NCBI GenBank assembly: GCA_963735455.1
Contig: CAVTKZ010000002.1
Span: 1,492,053-1,556,052 of the forward strand
From: Palsa-1033 sp963735455
Lineage (GTDB): Bacteria > Chloroflexota > Limnocylindria > Limnocylindrales > CSP1-4
Length of the DNA: 64,000 nt
Direction of reading: 5' to 3'
This document shows positions 54,285 through 63,689 of the stretch, in pieces. How positions within the stretch are numbered: position 1 is the first letter of the stretch; the number at the start of each line of letters is the position of its first letter. The position numbers and the translations under genes are program-made. Below the pieces are notes generated by a model, which saw only the letters and a program-made list of their open reading frames with translations, did not search any database and was not told where the DNA came from.

Positions 54285-54629
54285 GGATACCTCCGATGTG
54301 CTGGCGCGCAGCCGGCGCGCGGCGGGTGGTGCGGACCCAGCCCGTGGGCGGGTCTGCCCCTGCGACGGTCCAATCGCGTCCGCAGGGGCGACGCACTCCC
54401 CGCGAAGGGAGGCTCGTCCTGCCTCGGCGTGCTCGCCGGCGTCCCCGGGCCGGTCGTTCCGGCACCGATCCGTTCGGCGGTTCAAGCCCCGACCGTCTCC
54501 CGCCGCTGGGCGATGGGCACGGTCCGCGGGCGCAGGCTGTCTTGGGCGTCCGTCGTTGTTCAGTTGTCAGGCGACGCGCCCGATCTCGCGATCGGGACCG
54601 CCACCGCGTGTGGTGGGTGGGGCCGGCGG
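54285..54629 (-). promoter_or_regulatory. Structured 345-nt rplJ leader (no gene)
   Basis: No convincing coding frame lies between rplA and rplJ. Two perfect hairpins are visible: GCCCCTGCG/CGCAGGGGC (54356-54364 with 54381-54389, 16-nt loop) and CCCGATC/GATCGGG (54579-54596, 4-nt loop). A shorter CCACC/GGTGG pair lies near 54600-54620. Position and structure fit an L10(L12)-responsive leader as known in other bacteria, but I cannot confirm the kink-turn binding motif by eye. Confidence 0.5.
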
Positions 54630-55337
54630 TCAGGCCGCGGCGGCCGCCGCCAGGAGGGCCGGCACGTCGACCCGGATTCCGGGGCCCATCGTACTGGCAA
54701 TCGTCAGGCCCTGGAGATAGTGGCCCTTGGCCCCGGCCGGCTTGGCCCGGTTGACCGCGTCGATCAGGGTCGCCAGGTTCTCCCCGAGCTGCTCGGCGCT
54801 GAAGCCGGCCTTGCCGAACGGGACGTGGATGATCCCGCCCTTGTCGACCTTGAACTCGACCCGGCCGGCCTTGACCTCGCGCAGGGCGCGCTCGATGTCG
54901 AAGGTGATCGTGCCCGACTTGGGGTTCGGCATCAGGCCCCGCCGGCCGAGGATCTTGCCCAGCCGGCCGACCATGCCCATCGTGTCGGGAGTGGCCAGGG
55001 CCACGTCGAACTCGAGCCAGCCGGCCTCGATCTTCTTGACCAGGTCCTCGGCCCCGACCTCGTCGGCACCGCCCCGGAGCGCCTCCTGGGCCTTCTCGCC
55101 CTGGGCGAAGACGGCCACCCGGACGGTCTTGCCGGTGCCGTGCGGCAGGACGACCGTGCCCCGGACCATCTGGTCGGCGTGGCGGGGGTCGACGCCCAGC
55201 TTGATGTGGGCCTCGACCGTCGGGTCGAAGTTGACCATGCTCGTCTGCTTGACCAGGTCGACGGCCTCAGCCGGGGCGTAGACCTGGTCGTGGTCGACCA
55301 GCTTGGCGACCTCGTTGTACTTCTTGCCGTGAGCCAT
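54630..55337 (-). CDS. rplA: 50S ribosomal protein L1
   Basis: L1 forms the mobile stalk and controls its own operon in E. coli. It is 235 aa: HGKKYNEVAKLVDHDQVYAP, HIKLGVDPRHADQMVRGTVV, GKILGRRGLMPNPKSGTIT and AGRVEFKVDKGGIIHVPFGK. It ends in an Ala-rich tail. It follows rplK by 109 nt containing a 20-nt palindrome. Confidence 0.97.
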   Translation of the reverse strand: MAHGKKYNEVAKLVDHDQVYAPAEAVDLVKQTSMVNFDPTVEAHIKLGVDPRHADQMVRGTVVLPHGTGKTVRVAVFAQGEKAQEALRGGADEVGAEDLVKKIEAGWLEFDVALATPDTMGMVGRLGKILGRRGLMPNPKSGTITFDIERALREVKAGRVEFKVDKGGIIHVPFGKAGFSAEQLGENLATLIDAVNRAKPAGAKGHYLQGLTIASTMGPGIRVDVPALLAAAAAA

Positions 55338-55397
55338 GGATTGCGGTTCCTTTCGCGGCGGCGGGCGTTCCCGCCTTCCCCTGGCGCGGGGTGGACG

Positions 55398-55417
55398 GCC
55401 GGCGGCGCGCCGCCGGC
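55398..55417 (-). repeat. Perfect 20-nt palindrome between rplK and rplA
   Basis: GCCGGCGGCGCGCCGCCGGC is identical to its own reverse complement and can fold as an 8-bp stem with a 4-nt CGCG loop. It lies 61 nt before the rplA start in the only sizeable gap of the rplK-rplA pair. A translational operator or mRNA processing site is possible; in such GC-rich DNA chance cannot be excluded. Confidence 0.5.
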
Positions 55418-55446
55418 AGGCGTGTGCTGTTGGACGGGGCCGGCGG

Positions 55447-55872
55447 CTAGCCGACGACCTCGATGCCCATGCTCCGGGCGGTGCCCTCGATCTGGCGGGC
55501 GGCCGCGTCGACGTCGTTGGCGTTGAGGTCGGACATCTTGATCGCGGCGATCTCGCGGAGCTGGTCGCGGGTCACCTTGCCGACGGTCTCGCGCTTGGGC
55601 GTGGCGCCGCCCTTCTCGAGGCCGGCGGCCTTGCGCAGGAGGTCAGCGGCCGGCGGCGTCTTGAGGATGAACGAGAACGAGCGGTCCTCGAAGACGGTGA
55701 TCTGGGCCGGGATGATCTGGCCGGCCTTGTCGGCGGTCTTCTCGTTGTACGACTTGGTGAACTCCACGATGTTGATGCCGTGGGGCCCCAGGGCGGTGCC
55801 GACCGGCGGCGCCGGGGTGGCCTTGCCGGCCGGCAGCTGCAGGGTCAGGATGATTCGGACTTTCTTGGCCAC
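55447..55872 (-). CDS. rplK: 50S ribosomal protein L11
   Basis: L11 forms the GTPase-associated centre and the thiostrepton site. It is 141 aa: AKKVRIILTLQLPAGKATPA, PPVGTALGPHGINIVEFTKS, SFILKTPPAADLLRKAAG and KMSDLNANDVDAAARQIEGT. The family's N-terminal Pro-rich drug-binding region is unchanged. Confidence 0.97.
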   Translation of the reverse strand: MAKKVRIILTLQLPAGKATPAPPVGTALGPHGINIVEFTKSYNEKTADKAGQIIPAQITVFEDRSFSFILKTPPAADLLRKAAGLEKGGATPKRETVGKVTRDQLREIAAIKMSDLNANDVDAAARQIEGTARSMGIEVVG

Positions 55873-55913
55873 GATTGCGCCTCTCGGTCAGGGCCGCCCA
55901 GCGGCGGGGATGG

Positions 55914-56492
55914 TCAGAGCTTCTCGACCTGCAGGAAGTCGAGCTCGACCGGGGTCTCCCGGCCGAAGATGCTGACGAGGACCTTCACCTTGTTCCGCTC
56001 GGGGTTGACCTCGTCGACCGTGCCGATGAACTCGGCGAACGGACCGTCGGTGACCCGGACGCTCTGGCCCTTGGTGAATGCCACCCGGTACTTGGGCGTC
56101 TCGACGCCCATCGTCCGGAGGATCTGCTTGACTTCGTGCTCGGCCAGCGGGATCGGCTCGTTGCGCTGGCCGGGGATGTTGCCGCCGCCGACGAAGCTGG
56201 TCACGCCCGGCGTGTTGCGGACGACGAACCACGAGTCGGGGTCGAGGACCATCTCGACCAGGACGTAGCCCGGGTAGACCTTCTTCTGGACGGTGTGCCG
56301 CTGGCCCTGGCGGATCTCGATCTCGTCCTCCATCGGGACGAGCACCTGGAAGATCCGGTCCTCCATGCCCATCGACTCGATCCGGTGCTCGAGGTTGGCC
56401 TTGACCTTGTTCTCGTAGCCCGAGTAGGTATGGATCACGTACCAGTGCTTCTCGGGCGCCGGGATCCGGGTCTCGGTGGTCATGTCGGTCAT
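55914..56492 (-). CDS. nusG: Transcription termination/antitermination factor NusG
   Basis: NusG binds elongating RNA polymerase and links it to Rho or S10. It is 192 aa. The NGN domain has KHWYVIHTYSGYENKVKANL and YPGYVLVEMVLDPDSWFVVR; the KOW domain has VRVTDGPFAEFIGTVDEVNP and KVLVSIFGRETPVELDF. The start lies 1 nt before the secE stop region. Order secE-nusG-rplK is classical. Confidence 0.97.
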   Translation of the reverse strand: MTDMTTETRIPAPEKHWYVIHTYSGYENKVKANLEHRIESMGMEDRIFQVLVPMEDEIEIRQGQRHTVQKKVYPGYVLVEMVLDPDSWFVVRNTPGVTSFVGGGNIPGQRNEPIPLAEHEVKQILRTMGVETPKYRVAFTKGQSVRVTDGPFAEFIGTVDEVNPERNKVKVLVSIFGRETPVELDFLQVEKL

Positions 56493-56493
56493 C

Positions 56494-56685
56494 TCAGCCC
56501 AGCCCGCTCAGCAGGGTCAGGCCCTGGGTGAAGATGAAGTCGAAGATCGAGATGAAGACGCCCACGGCGACGCTGACGACGAACACGAGCACCGTCAGGT
56601 TGATCGTCTGCTGGCGGGTGGGCCAGGAGACCTTCTTCAGCTCGGACCACGATTCGTCGAGATATCGACGGAAACGCTGGATCAC
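56494..56685 (-). CDS. secE: Preprotein translocase subunit SecE
   Basis: SecE stabilises SecY. From GTG at 56685 it is 63 aa with an amphipathic VIQRFRRYLDESWSELKKVS WPTRQQ-type region (ELKKVSWPTRQQTINLT) and a single membrane segment VLVFVVSVAVGVFISIFDFI. This is the one-TM SecE common in Gram-positive bacteria. The upstream open frame runs through tRNA-Trp and is not coding. Confidence 0.92.
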   Translation of the reverse strand: MIQRFRRYLDESWSELKKVSWPTRQQTINLTVLVFVVSVAVGVFISIFDFIFTQGLTLLSGLG

Positions 56686-56730
56686 GTGAGTGATGCCTTC
56701 TTCATGGGTACGGATGATGGGCGGGGATGG

Positions 56731-56804
56731 CAGGCGCGGCCGGACTCGAACCGACAACCACTGGTTTTGGAGACCAGAGCTCTGCCAAATTGAGCTACGC
56801 GCCT
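56731..56804 (-). tRNA. tRNA-Trp (CCA anticodon)
   Basis: Acceptor arms AGGCGCG and CGCGCCT pair perfectly with discriminator G. The anticodon loop is CTCCAAA (anticodon CCA). The T arm GTCGG-TTCGAGT-CCGGC is standard. A CCA end is encoded (TGG at 56728-56730). It lies between rpmG and secE, a position conserved in many bacteria. Confidence 0.96.
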
Positions 56805-56815
56805 CCGCTGGATCG

Positions 56816-56981
56816 CTACTTCGCCTCCCGGTGGAGGGTATGACGACGGTCACGCGGACAATACTTCCGAAGCTCGAGCCGGCTCGGATCGTTCTTCTTG
56901 TTCTTGCGCGTGGTGTAGGTCCGCTCCTTGCACTCGGTGCAGGCCAGGAGGATCACCGGCCGGTTCTCTGGCTCGTGCCAT
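56816..56981 (-). CDS. rpmG: 50S ribosomal protein L33 (one probable frameshift)
   Basis: The recognisable part is ENRPVILLACTECKERTYTT and RLELRKYCPRDRRHTLHREA, with Cys-x2-Cys and a single later Cys before PRDRRH, so the second CxxC zinc pair is incomplete. ATG at 56981 gives MARA and reaches the main frame if one base near 56970 is removed, giving 54 aa. Otherwise GTG at 56956 would give a shortened protein. Confidence 0.88.
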
Positions 56982-56987
56982 GTCGTC

Positions 56988-58184
<1,197 letters not shown>

Positions 58185-58261
58185 GTGAGCGCTTTCACTC
58201 CATCTCGGGGTTCAGACCCGATCTTCTGGGGACAATTCCTGCGGCCGTGCCGCGGTAGTGG

Positions 58262-58334
58262 AGCCCACAATCGGACTCGAACCGATGACCTCTTCCTTAC
58301 CAAGGAAGTGCTCTGCCAACTGAGCTATGTGGGC
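58262..58334 (-). tRNA. tRNA-Thr (GGT anticodon)
   Basis: Acceptor arms GCCCACA and TGTGGGC pair perfectly; discriminator T; CCA encoded at 58259-58261. The anticodon stem CTTCC/GGAAG brackets TTGGTAA, anticodon GGT. The D arm AGCTCAGTTGGCAGAGC and T arm with TTCGAGT are normal. It lies about 75 nt upstream of tuf copy 2. Confidence 0.96.
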
Positions 58335-58370
58335 CAGGGATCCTTCCGACATCGCGGACTCAGAAATTGG

Positions 58371-58452
58371 TGGGCAGGAAGGGAATCGAACCCCCACAGT
58401 CGAAGACGGCTGATCTACAGTCAGCGGAGCTCACCACCTGCTCAACCTACCC
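58371..58452 (-). tRNA. tRNA-Tyr (GTA anticodon), class II
   Basis: Acceptor GGGTAGG pairs with CCTGCCC (one G-U), discriminator A and CCA encoded at 58368-58370. The anticodon loop is CTGTAGA (anticodon GTA) and a long variable arm follows (CCGTCTTCGACTGTGG region), as expected for bacterial tRNA-Tyr. Length 82 nt. Confidence 0.95.
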
Positions 58453-58516
58453 ATGGAAACGTCCCCGATCGGGCTGCGGCCCGCGGTGGATCGGGAACGA
58501 GCGTTATTCGCGTTGG

Positions 58517-58589
58517 AGCCGACGACGGGACTCGAACCCGGAACCGGCGGTTTACAAAACCGCTGCTCTACCAATTGAGCTACGTCGGC
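58517..58589 (-). tRNA. tRNA-Thr (TGT anticodon)
   Basis: Acceptor arms GCCGACG and CGTCGGC pair perfectly; discriminator T; CCA encoded at 58514-58516. Anticodon loop TTTGTAA, anticodon TGT. D arm AGCTCAATTGGTAGAGC and T arm GGTTCGAGTCC are normal. First gene of the tRNA-tuf unit. As an ANN-decoding tRNA it is a t6A substrate for the Tsa proteins encoded at 6.6-9.4 kb. Confidence 0.96.
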
Positions 58590-58630
58590 GCGCAGAACCA
58601 TACCGCAGGAAGGTCCCGTGGCGCCCGAGG

Positions 58631-58660
58631 ATGATAGGGCTCAGCGCCCGAACGGGTCAA
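58631..58660 (-). promoter_or_regulatory. Sigma70 promoter for the tRNA-Thr/Tyr/Thr-tuf unit
   Basis: On the minus strand -35 TTGACC (58660-58655) and -10 TATCAT (58636-58631) are separated by 18 nt. The site lies 42 nt upstream of the first tRNA. It is the most likely start of the long tRNA-tuf-rpmG-secE-nusG-rplKAJL transcript. Confidence 0.65.
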
Positions 58661-59070
58661 GCGGCCCGTGCCCGCGGCGGTCTGCGGCGTGCCCGGGTAG
58701 CGACCGAGCCTGACGAGGTGGCAGCTCGGCCGAGGCCTGGCGGCACCTTCGGTGCGGCTCGGCGACGAGGCCTGGCGCTGGCCGAGCTTCGTACGGATGC
58801 CGCCCGTGGACGCACCACGCTCAAGCCTGGCCGGCGTGCCCGAGGATTCGTGCCGAGAGGGCCGGCTCGTGCACGAACGACCTGCCGCGACCTGGATCAC
58901 TCCGATTTCGCCCTGGACTCAGGCGTAGTGCGTCTGCTGCCGACATACGTCCCAGGTCGACCGCGCGGAAGAGGTCACGCCCGTCGGCAGGGCCTGCGGA
59001 CGGTTGCGCCGCTGGTCGAGCCGGGCTGCCTAACCATGGGATGACAAGCTCGAGCCAGGCGCCGCCCAGC
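58661..59070 (-). other. 410-nt stretch with no recognised gene
   Basis: Between the tRNA promoter and the end of rlmB I see no convincing coding frame, RNA or repeat. Open frames on both strands here have no family resemblance and look like GC-rich background. It may hold upstream activating sequence for the tRNA/tuf promoter or the degraded 3' end of rlmB. Confidence 0.5.
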
Positions 59071-61056
59071 TCAGGGCAGCAGCTCGTCCGACGGATCGAT
59101 GACGGCGCGGCGATGGCCTCGGTCGCGCGTGACGTCTTGGCTCACCTTCGGCGGCCTTGGCCTCGGCGGCGGCCTTCGCCGCGGCCTTGCCGGCTTCGCC
59201 GTCCGCCTTGGCGGCCTTGGCGTCGCCTTCACGGCTGTCGGCCGCTTGTCGCGGGCTTGGCGGCCCGGCCTTCGGGCTTCGCCTCGGCCTTGATCGCCCG
59301 GGCGGCGCTTCGCCGGAGCTCGGCGCTCGACCGGCCGCCCTTCGAGCTCGGGCGTCGCCGCGACCTCGGGCGTCGGACCGGAACTTCGGACTCCGCCACA
59401 GGCTCGCGGGCCCGGGGCTCGGCCGGGCGCAGCCGCCGGCCGCGGCCGGAGCCTTGGCCTTGGGCGGCGCCTCCGAGCGGGGCGGCCGCGCTGGGTCGTC
59501 GCCTCGAAGAGCAGGATCGAGCCGGCGACCGAGGCGTTGAGCGAGCCGATCGCGCCGCGCATCGGGATCCGGACCATCAGGTCGCAGCGGCGCGCGGACC
59601 GCCGGGCCCGAGGCCCTGGCCCTCGCTGCCGACGACCAGGGCGATCGGACCGCGCAGGTCGGCCTCGCGGACCGTCGAGCGGCGCCTCGGCTTCGGCGCC
59701 GACGACCCGCAGGCCCGGCGACGTGGAGATCGGCCAGGGCGCCGGCCAGGTCGTCGACCGGGGCCAGGAGGAGATGCTCGACCGCGCCCGCCGACGCCTT
59801 GACCGCAGCCGGGCTGAGCGGCGCCTGGCGCCGGGTCGGGAAGATCACGCCGTGGGCGCCGGCCGCCTCGGCGCTGCGCAGGAGGGTGCCCACGTTCTGG
59901 GGATCCTCGAGCGAGTCGAGGACCAGGACGAACGGCGGCTCGCCGCGCTCGATCGCCCGGGCCAGGATGTCGGCCACGCTGGCGTAGCGCCGGGGCGCGA
60001 CGACGAGGGCGATGCCCTGGTGGCCGTCGAAGCCGGTCAGTGCGGTCATCGAGCCGCCCTCGACCTCGACGATCGGGATGCGCAGGCTGGTGGCGTGCAG
60101 GACGAGCTTCTCGAGGGCGCCCCGGCGCTGGGGCACGACGAGCAGCCGGCGGGCCTCGCGCCGGGCGACGAAGGCCTCCTCGACCGGGCGCCGGCCGGCG
60201 ACGATCTCATCGCCGGCTTCGACCAGGCCCGCTTCAGCGGGCTCGAGGCCGGGCCGGCTGAAGGCGGCCGGCCGGGCGAGAGTCAGGCCGACCCCGCTCG
60301 AACGACGGACGATCGGGCCGATTTCCGAACGGTCGCGGCGGCCGGCGGGCGGTCCGGTCCGGGCGACCGCGCTCGGCGCCGAAGGGTCGCCCGCCGGACG
60401 GCCGGAACGTCCGCTCGAACGGCGGTCGATCGGGACGGCCGCGCTCGACCGGCGGCTCGCCCGCTCGAAGCGGGGCCGATCGGGGAATCCCGGGCCGTTC
60501 GAAACGGGGACGCGGAGCCGTGATCGCGGACTTCGGGGCGATCCTGGCCTTCGGGCCGGCCCCGGAAGCCGAACCCGGGCCGGGCCGGGCGCGGCCCGTC
60601 GAACCTGGGGCCGTCGAAGCGCGGTCGTCGCCTGCGGCGCGCCCGGGCCGTGAGCCGGGTCGATCGCCCTGGCGGCCGCCCGGGCCAGCGGCGCGCCGGG
60701 CGATCGTCGCGGGGCCGATCGTCGCGGGGCCGGCCGAAGCTGGGGCCGTCGTCGCGACGGACGGCCGCGGGTCGATTGAACGCCGGCCGGTCGAACGACG
60801 GACGCTCGAACGAGCGGCGATCGCCGGCGGTCGCGATCCGGGCCGCGCGGAATGCCGCTGGTCCGGCCGGAAGCCGGACGGACGCGGGCCGCCTGCCGCC
60901 CGGTCCGTGGCCGCCGCCAGGGCGCGGAGCGCCGGGCCGCGAGCCGCCCGAGCGCGGTGATCCGCCACCGGTCGGCCGGAAGGAGCTCGTCGTCGGTCGC
61001 GGCCGATCCGGCTTGACCCGTTTCGGGCGGGCCTTGGAGCTCTCGCCGTCAGCCAT
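59071..61056 (-). CDS. rlmB: 23S rRNA (guanosine-2'-O)-methyltransferase RlmB/SpoU type with long basic tails (frameshifts)
   Basis: A SPOUT methyltransferase, probably modifying 23S rRNA. The catalytic part is clear: GRRPVEEAFVARREARRLLV (substrate-binding domain), motif 1 LDSLEDPQNVGTLLRSAEAA and motif 3 IPMRGAIGSLNASVAGSILL, with frame changes near 59735, 59685 and 59590. ATG at 61056 has GGAGG 6 nt upstream and overlaps the cysS stop by 8 nt. About 270 residues before the enzyme are Arg/Pro/Asp-rich with repeated F-x-RP units (RSFERPSFDRPAFNRP, RPRFERPG, RPSFERG). A Lys/Ala/Arg-rich tail follows the enzyme. The 3' end is uncertain (stop at 59071 or 59030). Confidence 0.8.
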
Positions 61057-62466
61057 GGGGATCCTCCAGTCGACGCCAGCGCTGGCCGTCGCGCGTGTCC
61101 TCGACGACGATCCCGGTCCGGGCAAGCTCATCGCGGAGGCGGTCCGATTCCGCCCAGTCCCGCGCAGTGCGGGCGGCGGAGCGTGCCTCGAGGAGCGCCT
61201 CCTGCTCGGGCGTGAGGGCCTCGTCGACGAGGTCCGGCCCGATCCCGAGGACGCGATCGAGATCGTGCAGGAAGGATGTCACGATTCCGGCGTCGGCGGT
61301 CGCCAGGGCCCGGGCGTCGATCCGGCGGTTGATCTCGCGCACGAAATCGAACAGGGCCGCCAGGGCCGGGGCGACGTTCAGGTCGTCGTCCAGCGCCCGT
61401 TCGAAGCCGGCCCGGGTCGTCGCCAGCAGCTCGGCCAGGGTCGGATCCGCCGGCCGCTCCTCGCGGTAGCCGGCCAGCGCCGCCAGGAGCGCGTCGAGGC
61501 GATCGAGGGCCGAGCCGGCGGCGACCAGCGAGGCCTCGGTGTAGTTCAGCGCCGCCCGGTAGTGGACCGCGATCAGGACGTAGCGCAAGGCCCGGGCCGA
61601 GACGCCCCGCTCGAGGAGGTCGCCGACCCGCTCGATGTTGCCGGTCGACTTGGCCATCTTCGCGCCGGCCATCTGGAGGTGGGCGCAGTGGAGCCAGGTC
61701 TGGACGAAGGGCTGGCCGGTCGCCGCCTCGCTCTGGGCCAGCTCGTCCTCGTGGTGGGGGAAGATCAGGTCGACCGCCCCGGTGTGGATGTCGAACGACG
61801 GCCCGAGGTGCTTCATGCTCATCGCCGAGCACTCGATGTGCCAGCCCGGCCGGCCCTCGCCGATCGACGTGGCGAAGCTCGGCTCGCCCGGCTTGGGGCC
61901 CTTCCACAGGGCAAAGTCGCGGATGTCGTCCTTGGCGTACTCGTCGGCCTCGACCCGCTCGCCCACCCGGAGCTGGTCCGGGGTCGAGGCGGGCCAGCCG
62001 GCCGTAAGCCGGCCAGGAGGCGATTCGGAAGAAGATCGAGCCGTCGTCGGTCCGGTAGGCGTGGCCGCCGGCGATCAGCTTCTCGATCAGCCCGGTGATC
62101 TCGGGAATGTGCTCGGTGGCCCGGGGCAGGACATCGGGCGGCGACATCCGGAGCGCGGCCGCATCGAGCAGGAATCGGTCGGTCCAGCGCTCGGCTCAGC
62201 TCGCCGATCGAGATCCCCTGGGCGGCCGCGCCGCGGATGATCTTGTCGTCGATGTCGGTGATGTTCATCACCCAGGTCACCCGCAGGCCACGGTAGCGCA
62301 GGTAGCGGACGAGCAGGTCGGCGAACAGGAACGAGCGGAAGTTGCCGATGTGGGCCGGGCCGTAGACGGTCGGCCCGCAGGAGTACATCCGGACATGGCC
62401 GGGCTCGAGCGGGACGAGCTCGCGCTTCTGGCCGGTCAGCGTGTCGAGCAGGCCGGTGATCGTCAT
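61049..62466 (-). CDS. cysS: Cysteinyl-tRNA synthetase (two frameshifts)
   Basis: It charges tRNA-Cys. ATG at 62466 (MTITGLLDTLTGQKRELVPL). The zinc/cysteine site and HIGH motif are MYSCGPTVYGPAHIGNFRS; the KMSKS motif is KMAKSTGN. ITDIDDKI, GWHIECSAM and FPHHEDELAQSEA also match. One extra base each near 62195 (ELSERWTDRFLLDAAALRMS) and 61982 (LDPDQLRVGERVEADEYAKD) breaks the frame. Corrected length is about 471 aa. It overlaps rlmB downstream by 8 nt. Confidence 0.93.
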
Positions 62467-63662
62467 CGGGCCGGCCGGGACGAGGGCCGGCGACCACGGC
62501 CACGGCCGACGCGCTGATCCCCCGGCCGCGCCCTGCCAGCCCTCGAGGTTGCCGGTCGAGGCCTTGACGTTGACCCGTCCGGCGCCAGGCCGACCAGGGC
62601 CGGCGATCGCGCCCGCATCTCGTCCAGGCGGCGGCCGAGGTGCGGCCGGGCGGCCACGATCGTCAGGTCGAGCGACGCGGGGCGGTAGCCGCGCGGCCGC
62701 GACCCGCGTCGAGGACCGCGTCCCGAGCAGCTCGGCGCTGGCGATACCGGCGGGCGTCTTCCGGGCCGGCCGGGAAGAGCCGCCCGAGGTCGCCCAGGCC
62801 GCACGCGCCGAGCAGCGCGTCGGCGATCGCGTGGAGGGCGACGTCGCCGTCGGAGTGGCCGTGGAGTCGCGGGGCGCCGGCGATCGCGATCCCGGCCAGG
62901 GCGAGCGGCGACCGGGCCCGAACGGATGGCCGTCGGTCCCGAAGCCGACCCGGATCCCGGCGGCCGGCGGCTGGCTCGCGCCGACGAGGGCGGCCGCGGC
63001 GCGTTCGAGATCCCCGGGCAGGGTCACCTTGAGGTTCATCGGATCGCCCGGGACGGCATCGACCGGATCAAGCCTCCAGGAGGGCCGCCTCATCGGTGAA
63101 GGTCGGCGGGCCGGCCGGTGGGAACGCCGCGTATGCCCGCTCGAGGAGCCCGCGCTGGATCCCCTGGGGCGTCTGGGCGGTGCCGAGCACGCTCCGGTCG
63201 AGGGTCTCGACGACTCGGCCGCCGGCGATCCGCTTGACGGTCTCGGCCACGCCCAGGACCGGGATGGCGGCGCCATGGGCCAGGGTCCCCGCCGGACCGG
63301 CCGCGACGAGGGCCGGGCTCACCATCGGCCGGGCGCCGTCCTGGACCAGGATGAGCCGCTGGGGTGTCGTCGCCGCCGACCTCGCGGGCCAGCCGGGCCA
63401 CCCCGTTCGCGACCAATTCCTGGCGGCGGGGTCCGCCGGCGACCACGTCCACGACCGACGCCGGCAGCCAGTCGGCTGCCCGGATCGATGCCCGCCGGTC
63501 GGCCGTGCTGACCACCACGATCCGGGCGACCTCCGGGGCCGCGGCCAGCCGTTCGAGGGTCCAGGCCAGCAGCGGCCGCCCACCGATCGGCTCGGCCAGC
63601 TTGTCCCGCCCGGCCATCCGCCGGCTGGCTCCGGCCGCGACGACCGCGTCGACCGAGCCGAC
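62463..63662 (-). CDS. ispDF: IspD-IspF, probably one bifunctional protein (several frameshifts; start unresolved)
   Basis: Two MEP-pathway enzymes: IspD (CDP-ME synthesis) and IspF (MEcPP synthesis). IspD reads VDAVVAAGASRRMAGRDKLA, then RQELVANGVARL, and after a shift near 63370 LILVQDGARPMV and LGTAQTPQGIQRGLLERAYA. Its C-terminal motif DPMNLKVTLPGDLERA runs directly into IspF, GIRVGFGTDGHPFG, with HGHSDGDVALHAIADALLGA and RVNVKASTGNLEGWQG. Only one extra T near 63073 (LLEADPVDAVPGD when removed) separates the two in the raw sequence. The end at 62463 overlaps cysS (ATGA). No start codon could be fixed; the left-hand limit of IspD is approximate. Confidence 0.8.
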
Positions 63663-63689
63663 TGGCGCGGCGGCGGTCGCTGCAGTTCC

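Noticed and set aside
58661..59070. A small protein gene between rlmB and the tRNAs
   Set aside because: Open frames exist on both strands but start codons lack ribosome-binding sites and the translations show no recognisable composition.
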